NCBI GenBank assembly: GCA_937127195.1
Contig: CAKZLT010000665.1
Span: 1-13,594 of the forward strand
Reading direction: 5' to 3'
From: an uncultured Saprospiraceae bacterium
Lineage (GTDB): Bacteria; Bacteroidota; Bacteroidia; Chitinophagales; Saprospiraceae
DNA length: 13,594 bases
Shown: piece after piece, positions 7,661 to 13,594 of the stretch
Layout of the letters: every line of letters starts with the position of its first letter
How positions within the stretch are numbered: position 1 is the first letter of the stretch
Position numbers and translations under genes: made by a program
Notes under the pieces: generated by a model
The model's input: the letters and a program-made list of their open reading frames with translations, nothing else
Database searches by the model: none
What the model was told of the DNA's origin: nothing

Positions 7661-7704
7661 AATTAGGTATCAGAAGTTTTATGCTTTTGATGCCTAATTT
7701 TTTA
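7661..7704 (+). terminator. Rho-independent terminator between the two DUF4249 genes
   Basis: AATTAGGTATCAGAAG (7661-7676) pairs along all 16 positions with CTTTTGATGCCTAATT (7684-7699), with two G-U pairs, around a 7-nt loop, and is followed by a T run. This should end or reduce transcription after the first DUF4249 gene, giving the second copy lower or separate expression. Confidence 0.8.
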
Positions 7705-7754
7705 TTTAAAAAAGGTTAAATTTACACCAAAATTTTTAACAAAAAACATGAATC

Positions 7755-8732
7755 ATGCAAAGAATAATTCTTTTAAGTCTTCTTTTTATACAAATAATAA
7801 CTGTTACAAGTTGCGATAAATGGTTGGAAGGTCAGGTGATAGATTATGACTTGCCAGAACATACGCCCGTATTAACGATTTATTGTACGGCTTCTAGTGG
7901 AGACGACTTTCTAGAGGTAAGAGTTGGTGCAACTTTGCCTGTTTTGGATGAAAATAATGAACCTGAACCAATTGAAAACTTAAATATCAATATATTCAAG
8001 GATAATGTTTTCCTTCAAAGTATAAGTGCTGAACCGTATTACAAAATAGATACTTTAGCCAATTGGGTTGACCCGAATACAGGTGAATTGCTTTTAATTA
8101 TTGATACTACTTTTACTTACAAGCAGGATTTGATTGAGCCAATATCGGATGTAGGAGGCACAATTTATAGACTTGAGTTAAGTGGTGATGGATACGAAAC
8201 TGTTTACACGGAGCAAGTTGTGCCTGATGTGGCAGATGTGTCGATTAGCTTAGACAAAGATGTGAATGTGAATGCTTATGACCAATTTATAGATTATGAA
8301 TCTAAAGGAGATATTTATAATATTACTTTTAATAATTCGACTGAAAAAGAACAACATTATATTATTAGGGCTAGTGGTATCTATGAAACTGCTTGGGGAA
8401 CTTTTTACCCTAATTATATTAAATTGAACACAACTAATCCGATTATTGGAGAAGGAAATCTAGCTTTGTTGTTATCTGATAAGGTAAGTACTTTTACTAA
8501 TTCACTTCAATTAGAGCAATGGTTTCAAGTAGGAGAAAATAAACCAATTTCTGTTGATTTTGAATTTCAGGCGGTATCTAAGTCTTATGTAGATTACTAT
8601 CGTTCTATGAATGATTATTTGGCTGGAGATGGAAATCCTTTTGCGGAGCCTGTGGTATTATATACTAATGTTGATAATGGTTTGGGTGTTTTTTCGATTA
8701 AGAATGCGAAGAGATTTGAGGTGATTAGGTAG
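7755..8732 (+). CDS. DUF4249 family lipoprotein, second tandem copy
   Basis: A 325-residue paralogue of the preceding gene. The signal peptide ends VTSC (Cys20), again followed by DKWL and GQVIDYDLPEHTPVL. Its C-terminus carries SMNDYLAGDGNPFAEPVVLY and NGLGVFSIKN. The shared ends and differing middle fit a duplication followed by change in a central region that may contact the ligand, while the ends keep contact with the receptor or fold. That division is inference. It starts at ATG 7755; the ATG at 7749 is out of frame. It lies 133 bp after its paralogue, downstream of a strong terminator, so it may need its own promoter. TAAATTTA at about 7719 is only a near match to the -7 consensus. Confidence 0.87.
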   Translation: MQRIILLSLLFIQIITVTSCDKWLEGQVIDYDLPEHTPVLTIYCTASSGDDFLEVRVGATLPVLDENNEPEPIENLNINIFKDNVFLQSISAEPYYKIDTLANWVDPNTGELLLIIDTTFTYKQDLIEPISDVGGTIYRLELSGDGYETVYTEQVVPDVADVSISLDKDVNVNAYDQFIDYESKGDIYNITFNNSTEKEQHYIIRASGIYETAWGTFYPNYIKLNTTNPIIGEGNLALLLSDKVSTFTNSLQLEQWFQVGENKPISVDFEFQAVSKSYVDYYRSMNDYLAGDGNPFAEPVVLYTNVDNGLGVFSIKNAKRFEVIR

Positions 8733-8818
8733 TTTTTTTATTTTAACAAAAAAAGGAAACAGCATTCTCAGAAAAAAATACGTTTACTTAGCAAGACATT
8801 AAGAAAGTCTTAAAGTTC

Positions 8819-8830
8819 TGAAACGTTTCA
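8819..8830. promoter_or_regulatory. Perfect 12-bp palindrome upstream of the LVIVD gene
   Basis: TGAAACGTTTCA is a perfect palindrome 57 bp before the ATG at 8888, with a CG centre as in LacI-family operators. The same TGAAACGTTT word occurs on the minus strand in the MerC leader (11674-11683). Operator function is a guess. Confidence 0.35.
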
Positions 8831-8887
8831 CTATTTTACTACAACCTTATTACTACAAATTATCTAAATAATAAATTATTCAAAGAA

Positions 8888-10159
8888 ATGAAAAATTTAA
8901 AATACCCTTTATTATTCCTCTTATTGACGGTATTTACCCTCAATAGTTGTATGGAAGATACTTGTGAGCGTGAGATGCGTTATATCAAAAGAACGGCAGT
9001 TTATATGTCGCAACAAGAAATTGTTGACATCAAGACAACTGGCGCGAAAGCACTCGAAAAGCCTGGAAAAATCTATTTTTATAATGATTATATCTTTGTA
9101 AATGAACGTAATAAAGGTATTCATATCATTGATAATTCTACGCCATCTAATCCGTCAAATGTGGCATTTGTCAATATTCCAGGTAATATAGATATGGCTA
9201 TTCAAGGCAATAATTTATATGCTGATAATGGAGATGATTTGATTACATTGGATATTTCAAATCCAACTAATGTACAGTTAGTGGATAGAAAAGAAGATGT
9301 TTTTCCTAAAATATATGAATATCAAACAGGATTTCTAATCTATTATGACGAAGAAGAAGTTACCGAAGTAGTTGATTGTGAGACTCAAAATATTATCCGT
9401 AATAATGGCGGTGTATTTTTTGATTTTGAGAGTAATGATATGCTATCAAGTAGTCCGAGTGCAGCAAGTGTTGGTAGTAGTGCTTCTTCTGGTACAGGTG
9501 GTTCTATGGCGCGTTTTACGATTTCGAAAGGACACTTATATGCTGTTGATAATAGTAATATGAATGTTTTTGAAATAACGTCAAACCCTGCGTCACCAAC
9601 CGAATTGAGTGATGTAAATATCGGTTGGGGCATCGAAACTATTTATCCTTACAAGGATAAACTATTCATTGGTTCGAATGCTGGGATGTTCATTTTTGAT
9701 AATTCTAATCCTGCTTCACCAACGCAATTGTCTAGTTTTCAGCATGCTAGAGCTTGCGACCCTGTGTTCGTAAAAGATAACTATGCTTATGTAACGTTAC
9801 GTTCAGGAACTTGGTGCGAAGGGTTTACTAATCAGATTGATTTGATTGATATTACTGATTTGACTCAACCTGTTTTAGAAAAAACATTTGATATGGATAA
9901 TCCGCATGGCTTGTCTATCAAGGGTGATAATTTGTTTTTGTGTGAAGGTGAATGGGGATTGAAAGCGTTTGATATTAGTGACCCGATGAAGTTGGATCGT
10001 AACGAAATTGACCATATTAAAGACATCAATGCTTACGATGTAATCAATGTTCCAAATTCTGATTTGTTGTTGATGATTGGAAAAGATGGTTTGTACCAAT
10101 ATGATGCTTCTGATGCGAGCGAATTAGAATTAGTTTCTAAGATTGAAGTGGTTAGATAG
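8888..10159 (+). CDS. LVIVD-repeat beta-propeller lipoprotein
   Basis: A 423-residue predicted lipoprotein, lipobox LNSC with Cys21. The mature part consists of LVIVD-type repeats of roughly 40 residues, each ending in an I-D/F-D-(I/N)-S-(N/D)-P motif: GIHIIDNSTPSNPSNVA (76-92), LITLDISNPTNVQLV (118-132), then later MFIFDNSNPASPTQLSSF, IDLIDITDLTQPVLEKTF and LKAFDISDPMKL. This predicts a propeller outside the cytoplasm. A Ser/Gly-rich stretch (about 186-206, SSSPSAASVGSSASSG) just before GGSMARF looks like a flexible loop between blades. It lies 155 bp after the second DUF4249 gene with no convincing terminator between, and a strong terminator follows, so it may close that transcript. It ends in EVVR, like the IVR and VIR ends of the two DUF4249 proteins. 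The role is probably binding or adhesion at the surface; not established. Confidence 0.88.
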   Translation: MKNLKYPLLFLLLTVFTLNSCMEDTCEREMRYIKRTAVYMSQQEIVDIKTTGAKALEKPGKIYFYNDYIFVNERNKGIHIIDNSTPSNPSNVAFVNIPGNIDMAIQGNNLYADNGDDLITLDISNPTNVQLVDRKEDVFPKIYEYQTGFLIYYDEEEVTEVVDCETQNIIRNNGGVFFDFESNDMLSSSPSAASVGSSASSGTGGSMARFTISKGHLYAVDNSNMNVFEITSNPASPTELSDVNIGWGIETIYPYKDKLFIGSNAGMFIFDNSNPASPTQLSSFQHARACDPVFVKDNYAYVTLRSGTWCEGFTNQIDLIDITDLTQPVLEKTFDMDNPHGLSIKGDNLFLCEGEWGLKAFDISDPMKLDRNEIDHIKDINAYDVINVPNSDLLLMIGKDGLYQYDASDASELELVSKIEVVR

Positions 10160-10191
10160 TTTTCTAGTTTTTACAAAACATTAATAATTAC

Positions 10192-10227
10192 AAGCGTCGG
10201 ACGCCTCGCAGGCATCCGACGCTTTTT
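10192..10227 (+). terminator. GC-rich intrinsic terminator after the LVIVD gene
   Basis: AAGCGTCGGACGCC (10192-10205) pairs with GGCATCCGACGCTT (10211-10224) around a 5-nt loop, with one C-A mismatch, and the stem runs into TTTTT. It lies about 32 nt after the stop codon. It is strikingly GC-rich for this DNA and could belong to a dispersed repeat family. Confidence 0.85.
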
Positions 10228-10261
10228 ACAATTTTTGACGCTCAACAGTAATCAATCAAAT

Positions 10262-11014
10262 ATGAAATACTTAAAATACTTTTCTGTTTTATTCCTATTT
10301 TTTATTTTTAATACAAATATAAATGCCCAAAAAAAAGGAAAAAAAGAATCTAAATGGTATTATGAAACAACCATAGAATTAAATAACGGTAGTGTTCTGA
10401 AAGGAAAACTCATTTCGATGAATGATGAAACTGTCAAAATTGAAATATTAGGTGGAAGCATTTTTGTTTATCCTAAAAGTGAAGTTAAAAATGTCGAGAC
10501 CTCAGAAATTAAAATTTATCCTTCTATCAGAAACTATCAATATAATCGTGAAGGTTGGTATTATGGTATCTTAGGTAATATAAATATAGCCACAGAAGAT
10601 GGCGGTGGAGGGCTTTCTGCATTAGCGGGATTTCAATATAATAACCATTTGGCGGCAGGTTTAGGTCTTTCTTACAATCAAATAAGTGTCAATAATGGCG
10701 TTCAAACTATTCCTATCTTTTTGGATGTAAGAGGAAATGTTTCTGATAATCCAACAAGTTTATTTTATAGTATGGGAATTGGATATAGCTTCGTAAAAGC
10801 GAATACAGAATTTGATATTATAGAAGCAAAAGGCGGATTATTTATGCATCCCGCTTTAGGAATTCGTTTTGATAGACCTTCTGGCTCATCATTTCTGTTT
10901 GATTTTGGTTACCAATTTCAAAGCGTAGAAATTACTTCTCAGCGTTGGAATGGGATTAATATTGATGATGTGCAATATCGACGATTGACTTTAAGATTTG
11001 GGTGGACGTTTTAA
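10262..11014 (+). CDS. Outer-membrane beta-barrel protein with N-terminal SH3-like domain
   Basis: A 250-residue secreted protein. I place the start at ATG 10262 because a clean signal peptide (MKYLKYFSVLFLFFIF, cleavage near INA-Q at 22-23) follows; a TTG-started longer frame from 10235 would bury it. A basic stretch (KKGKKESK) comes next, then about 35-80 a small beta domain, ELNNGSVLKGKLISMNDETV and IFVYPKSEVKNVE. This pattern often precedes barrels in Bacteroidota. Residues about 100-250 show alternating aromatic strands (GWYYGILGNINIA, AAGLGLSYNQ, FYSMGIGYSF, FLFDFGYQFQ), ending LRFGWTF with the C-terminal Phe used for outer-membrane insertion. About eight strands are suggested. Its function is unknown. 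It follows a strong terminator, so it is likely its own transcript. Confidence 0.8.
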   Translation: MKYLKYFSVLFLFFIFNTNINAQKKGKKESKWYYETTIELNNGSVLKGKLISMNDETVKIEILGGSIFVYPKSEVKNVETSEIKIYPSIRNYQYNREGWYYGILGNINIATEDGGGGLSALAGFQYNNHLAAGLGLSYNQISVNNGVQTIPIFLDVRGNVSDNPTSLFYSMGIGYSFVKANTEFDIIEAKGGLFMHPALGIRFDRPSGSSFLFDFGYQFQSVEITSQRWNGINIDDVQYRRLTLRFGWTF

Positions 11015-11128
11015 GTACGTGAGCAGAAGTAATGACGTAATTATAAGGAAGTATTTTTTTTGTTCTATGATTTTAAAAAATGTGAGTATAGCGAGCTACA
11101 CGAATATTTTTCAAAGAAATAGAGCAGA

Positions 11129-11158
11129 AAAAGTAAGTTAGAGTACCGAATTACTTTT
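11129..11158. terminator. Weak bidirectional terminator between convergent genes
   Basis: AAAAGTAA (11129-11136) pairs with TTACTTTT (11151-11158) over a 14-nt loop, between the beta-barrel gene (plus) and the MerC gene (minus). The stem is short and A-T rich, but the place is right for ending both transcripts. Confidence 0.35.
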
Positions 11159-11199
11159 GTTCATGTACTTAATTTGACCTCAAATTCAATGATTACCTT

Positions 11200-11613
11200 T
11201 TATGCGTGCGAATGATTTCGGCACTCACGATAATTAATCCAATGTGTTGCAATCAAGCCCAAAGAAGCTGTATAGCCTAGTATTTGAAAAAACACTCCGA
11301 ATGCTTCAAATCCAATTCCAATAGCAAACATTGCAAAAAATACCCAAAGTAAACTCTTTACTAAAGTAGAAGCTGCATGACCGCGAGTCGAAAAAAGTAC
11401 CGCAACCAAAGCTAAAAGAATAAAAAAATAATCCCAATTGAAGCCACCAACAGAAGCGTGCGCATGAACGTGACCAACGTGATCATGGTGTGCGTGTTCC
11501 GAAAAAGTGTACCAACCCAATACAAAAGGCATTGCCAAACAGTGAATTAAACACAAACCTGAGCTTATTATGCCAATTAAGTCCGAATTATTTTGTAGAT
11601 TTTTCTCCTCCAT
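11200..11613 (-). CDS. MerC-domain membrane protein with histidine-rich loop, probably zinc-related
   Basis: A 137-residue inner-membrane protein of the MerC family. The first helix holds the family signature SSGLCLIHCLAMPFVLG with the paired metal-binding Cys (C21, C25) and His24. Further helices lie at about 58-75, 82-102 and 105-125. The loop after helix 1 is packed with histidines (H40, H42, H43, H45, H48, H50, H52), and the tail has C131, H134 and H136. MerC of mercury operons takes up Hg(II), but there is no merA, merT or merP here. MerC-domain genes in Bacteroidota often occur beside Fur-family regulators rather than mer genes, and the histidine loop suits Zn(II) or a similar ion. A 7-1-7 palindrome overlaps its promoter. 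The role in zinc uptake is inferred; the family call is firm. Confidence 0.87.
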   Translation of the reverse strand: MEEKNLQNNSDLIGIISSGLCLIHCLAMPFVLGWYTFSEHAHHDHVGHVHAHASVGGFNWDYFFILLALVAVLFSTRGHAASTLVKSLLWVFFAMFAIGIGFEAFGVFFQILGYTASLGLIATHWINYRECRNHSHA

Positions 11614-11685
11614 TTTATTTTTTTATTAAAAAACCATTCTTATAAAATAGTCTAGTAATTTATATAAAAGTCAAAACGTTTCAAA

Positions 11686-11700
11686 TGCAACATTGTTGCA
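11686..11700 (-). promoter_or_regulatory. 7-1-7 Fur-family (Zur-like) operator of the MerC gene
   Basis: TGCAACA-T-TGTTGCA is a perfect 7-1-7 inverted repeat, the geometry of Fur, Zur and PerR boxes. On the coding strand it begins with the last two bases of the predicted -7 element and covers the expected transcription start, a repressor position. The regulator itself is not in the window. Confidence 0.65.
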
Positions 11701-11729
11701 AATATAGAGATTTAAAATATAGGTTACAA
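11699..11729 (-). promoter_or_regulatory. Bacteroidota-type promoter of the MerC gene
   Basis: On the minus strand TTG (11729-11727) and TATATTTG (11706-11699) are separated by 20 nt, fitting the -33 TTG / -7 TAnnTTTG promoter of this phylum. Transcription would begin near 11693, leaving a leader of about 80 nt before the ATG at 11613. Confidence 0.65.
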
Positions 11730-11764
11730 TTTTCTCATTCAATTATTTTTATAAAAAGCATCTT

Positions 11765-12274
11765 TTAGCCATTAAAAGGCTCATTATGAGGAATGCCACC
11801 TTGAAACTGAATACCATAACTAGAAAAAAATAAAAACCCTAAGTAAGACAACATAATAATTATAGAAATAAAAATTATCATTTTCCCCATATCAAAAGGC
11901 GGTTTTTCGATTGCTTCCTCTTGCTCTGCTGCTTCCAATTCCATATCCAAATAGACCGACTCATCGAGCATTTCGCTGTCAATTTCAATAGGATTATCTT
12001 CTTTAGCCAATACTTCAATCACTTTTTGGGCATCTTGACGCAAAACCATCAACCCCACTCCGCCCAATCCAATTGACATTCCTGAATAAATAGAAGCCAT
12101 ATTAGCATTTTTCAGGAAATTCGGAATTTGCTCCGCATCCAATAAGGTTTTAGCAAACTGTGCCTCATGCTCGAAGGCAAAAGTCTTTATTTCTACAATA
12201 TCCGAATCTTTTACTTTCGTCCAATCGTATTGATTTTCATACAAAAAATCATCATCTAATATGTTGTCATTCAT
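11765..12274 (-). CDS. DUF2007 domain protein with C-terminal membrane anchor
   Basis: A 169-residue protein. Residues about 26-92 match the DUF2007 pattern (often labelled putative signal-transducing protein): IVEIKTFAFEHEAQFAKTLLDAEQIPNFL, then GLGGVGLMVLRQDAQKVIEVL, a small beta-alpha fold. Residues about 93-123 are very acidic (EIDSEMLDESVYLDMELEAAEQEE). One hydrophobic helix follows at about 131-151 (MIIFISIIIMLSYLGFLFF), then a short Gly/Pro tail. With no signal peptide, the DUF2007 domain should face the cytoplasm. Its role is not known. It is 151 bp from the MerC gene and 187 bp from the aldehyde dehydrogenase, all on one strand but with promoter signals in both gaps, so a shared operon is not assured. 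Confidence 0.8.
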   Translation of the reverse strand: MNDNILDDDFLYENQYDWTKVKDSDIVEIKTFAFEHEAQFAKTLLDAEQIPNFLKNANMASIYSGMSIGLGGVGLMVLRQDAQKVIEVLAKEDNPIEIDSEMLDESVYLDMELEAAEQEEAIEKPPFDMGKMIIFISIIIMLSYLGFLFFSSYGIQFQGGIPHNEPFNG

Positions 12275-12286
12275 CGTTTCTAGTTG

Positions 12287-12356
12287 CTGGTCACTTGATT
12301 CTGGTTGCTAGTTGTTACCGCTATTAGCCTACCAGTAACCAGTATCAAGTAACCAG
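12287..12356. repeat. 26-bp imperfect inverted repeat built of CTGGTTAC-type units
   Basis: The left arm 12287-12312 and the reverse complement of the right arm 12331-12356 agree at 22 of 26 positions. Each arm contains two CTGGTTAC-like octamers separated by a TTGAT-type core, so the element is also internally repetitive. A 14-bp part of it recurs at 3796-3809. If transcription starts near 12365, the repeat would lie in the 5' leader of the DUF2007 gene and form a long hairpin. Confidence 0.65.
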
Positions 12357-12371
12357 TTTTAAGTACTTGGA

Positions 12372-12379
12372 CAAAATTA
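12372..12379 (-). promoter_or_regulatory. Possible -7 element of the DUF2007 gene
   Basis: The minus strand reads TAATTTTG, fitting TAnnTTTG, about 98 bp before the ATG at 12274. A matching TTG at 17-23 nt upstream is missing (the sequence there is GTTAC), so support is partial. Confidence 0.3.
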
Positions 12380-12461
12380 ATTAGGCATTAAAAATGAAGT
12401 AACACCTTGATTATCAAAAGTTATTCACTCATTTTATCATTCGCTAATTCTGTCATTGTAC

Positions 12462-13594
12462 TTACATATACTTAATACAAACGTTCTTAGCTTCTGTAAA
12501 AAATCTCAACGCATCCAAACCTCCTTCACGACCAACACCAGATGCTTTCATACCGCCAAAAGGCGTTCTCAAATCGCGCAACAACCAGCAATTAATCCAG
12601 ACGACACCAGCTTGAATACGCTCTGCCATTTGGTTAGCTCGCGAAATATTAGAAGTCCAAATCGTAGCAGACAGACCATATTCGACACTATTCGCATACA
12701 TCAAAACCTCTTCTTCTGTCTCGAAAGGCATAATAGTAACAACAGGTCCAAATATTTCTTCTTGATTCGTGCGACAATCATGCGACAAACCTTCAATAAC
12801 TGTCGGCTTCAAGAAATAACCTTTGGAGAATTTTCCGCCAACTTCGGCAACTTCACCACCACAAAGCACTGTTCCGCCTTCTTGTTTGGCAAGTTCTACG
12901 TAATTCAAAACTTTTTCGCGATGCAAGTCTGACACGACCGCGCCCATATTTGTCATTGAAGAAGTTGGGTCGCCTACTTTGAGCATTCTTACTCTTTTGA
13001 CAAACTCTTCTCTGAATTTTTCATAAATAGAGGCTTCCACAAAAATCCGAGAACCACAAAGGCAAATTTGTCCTTGATTCGCAAAAGAAGAATTTAAGGT
13101 CGTAGCCATCATTTTTTCAAAATCACAATCCGCAAAAATGATATTTGGATTCTTACCACCTAACTCTAACGAAAGCTTTTTGAACATTGGAGCAGCTACG
13201 GCAGCTATTTTTTTACCCGTATTTGTACCACCAGTAAAAGAAATGGCTTTAATGCGCGGGTGTTCTATAATGGCTTGACCAGCAATTGGGCCATAACCAT
13301 GAATAATATTCAAAACACCAGGAGGGATTCCTGCTTCAATGGCTGCTTTTGATAACAAAAATGCCGTCATTGGAGTTACCTCCGATGGTTTTGCAATGAC
13401 GCAATTACCTGATGCAAGTGCGGGTGCAATTTTCCAAGTAAATAAATATAAAGGCAAATTCCATGGAGAAATACAACCAACTACGCCTATTGGCTGACGC
13501 AAAGTATAATTAATTGCTTCGTGTTCAATATGGTGTGATTCTGATGAAAAATGCGCAATCGCCGTTGCAAAAAATCGAATATTACTGTGAGAAC
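12462..13594 (-). CDS. Aldehyde dehydrogenase, 2-aminomuconate/2-hydroxymuconate semialdehyde type (partial)
   Basis: A NAD(P)-dependent aldehyde dehydrogenase whose N-terminus lies beyond the right edge. The frame is open through 13594, giving 376 visible residues of a family of about 480-500. Visible motifs, numbered from the TTG at 13502, are SPWNLP (N15), the cofactor-binding IAKPSE (K38), SFTGGTNTG (89-97), LELGGKNP with general-base E113, and NQGQICLCGSR with catalytic C147. EEIFGPVV and the end NCWLLRDLRTPFGGMKASG, GREGGLDALRFFTE follow. That C-terminal block, especially N-C/S-W-x-x-R-x-x-x-x-P-F-G-G, is typical of ALDH8A1 and DmpC/XylG, which oxidise muconate semialdehydes in tryptophan-kynurenine or catechol meta-cleavage routes. 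The kynurenine route is the more likely role, but no pathway neighbour is visible. The upstream residues (HHIEHEAINYT) show that TTG 13502 is not the start. Confidence 0.9.
   Translation of the reverse strand, partial: SHSNIRFFATAIAHFSSESHHIEHEAINYTLRQPIGVVGCISPWNLPLYLFTWKIAPALASGNCVIAKPSEVTPMTAFLLSKAAIEAGIPPGVLNIIHGYGPIAGQAIIEHPRIKAISFTGGTNTGKKIAAVAAPMFKKLSLELGGKNPNIIFADCDFEKMMATTLNSSFANQGQICLCGSRIFVEASIYEKFREEFVKRVRMLKVGDPTSSMTNMGAVVSDLHREKVLNYVELAKQEGGTVLCGGEVAEVGGKFSKGYFLKPTVIEGLSHDCRTNQEEIFGPVVTIMPFETEEEVLMYANSVEYGLSATIWTSNISRANQMAERIQAGVVWINCWLLRDLRTPFGGMKASGVGREGGLDALRFFTEAKNVCIKYM

Noticed and set aside
10235..10261. TTG start giving a nine-residue longer beta-barrel protein
   Set aside because: The extension would place polar residues before a good signal peptide that begins at ATG 10262.
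11200..11613. Mercury-resistance operon
   Set aside because: Only a MerC-domain gene is present; merA, merT, merP and merR are absent, and the operator is of Fur type.
12456..12932. 158-codon plus-strand open frame
   Set aside because: It is antisense to the aldehyde dehydrogenase, which carries clear conserved motifs over the same bases.
13500..13502. TTG as start of the aldehyde dehydrogenase
   Set aside because: The frame continues upstream to the window edge with family-like sequence (EHEAINYT), and about 105 N-terminal residues of the family are otherwise missing.
1..13594. CRISPR array, tRNA, rRNA, phage or integrase genes
   Set aside because: I looked on both strands and saw no regularly spaced repeats, no cloverleaf-like sequence and no transposase, integrase or phage structural motifs.

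Overview
The window is AT-rich DNA of the kind found in Bacteroidota. Five predicted lipoproteins carry short SxxC-type lipoboxes. There is a TonB-dependent receptor with an N-terminal carboxypeptidase-regulatory-like domain, two DUF4249 lipoproteins, a DUF4836 lipoprotein and an LVIVD-repeat lipoprotein. Shine-Dalgarno sequences are not evident, and at least one promoter fits the Bacteroidota form (TTG, about 20 bases, TAnnTTTG). I do not name a genus.

Layout: (1) 1-823, minus strand, an open frame that starts as a TolB/PD40 beta-propeller protein and ends, in frame, as the C-terminus of class I fructose-1,6-bisphosphatase. It is either a true gene fusion or an assembly chimera. (2) 1079-2656, plus, a DUF4836 lipoprotein, convergent with 2814-3683, minus, a calcineurin-like phosphoesterase lipoprotein. 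A 110-bp element with terminal inverted repeats lies between them. (3) 4103-11014, plus, an envelope cluster: TonB-dependent receptor, two tandem DUF4249 lipoproteins, LVIVD-repeat lipoprotein and a small outer-membrane beta-barrel protein. Hairpin terminators follow the first DUF4249 gene and the LVIVD gene. (4) 11200-13594, minus, three genes: a MerC-domain membrane protein with a histidine-rich loop, a DUF2007 protein with one membrane anchor, and an aldehyde dehydrogenase of the aminomuconate/hydroxymuconate semialdehyde type that runs off the right edge.

Working together: the receptor and DUF4249 proteins probably form an outer-membrane uptake or export unit comparable to SusC/SusD, with two alternative or cooperating surface lipoproteins; its substrate cannot be read from the sequence. 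The MerC gene has a perfect 7-1-7 palindrome overlapping its predicted -7 element, which suggests repression by a Fur-family metal sensor, most plausibly for zinc. The points most worth a second look are the fusion at the left edge, this operator, the MITE-like element, and a dispersed GGTTACTTGATACT word found in two intergenic regions.
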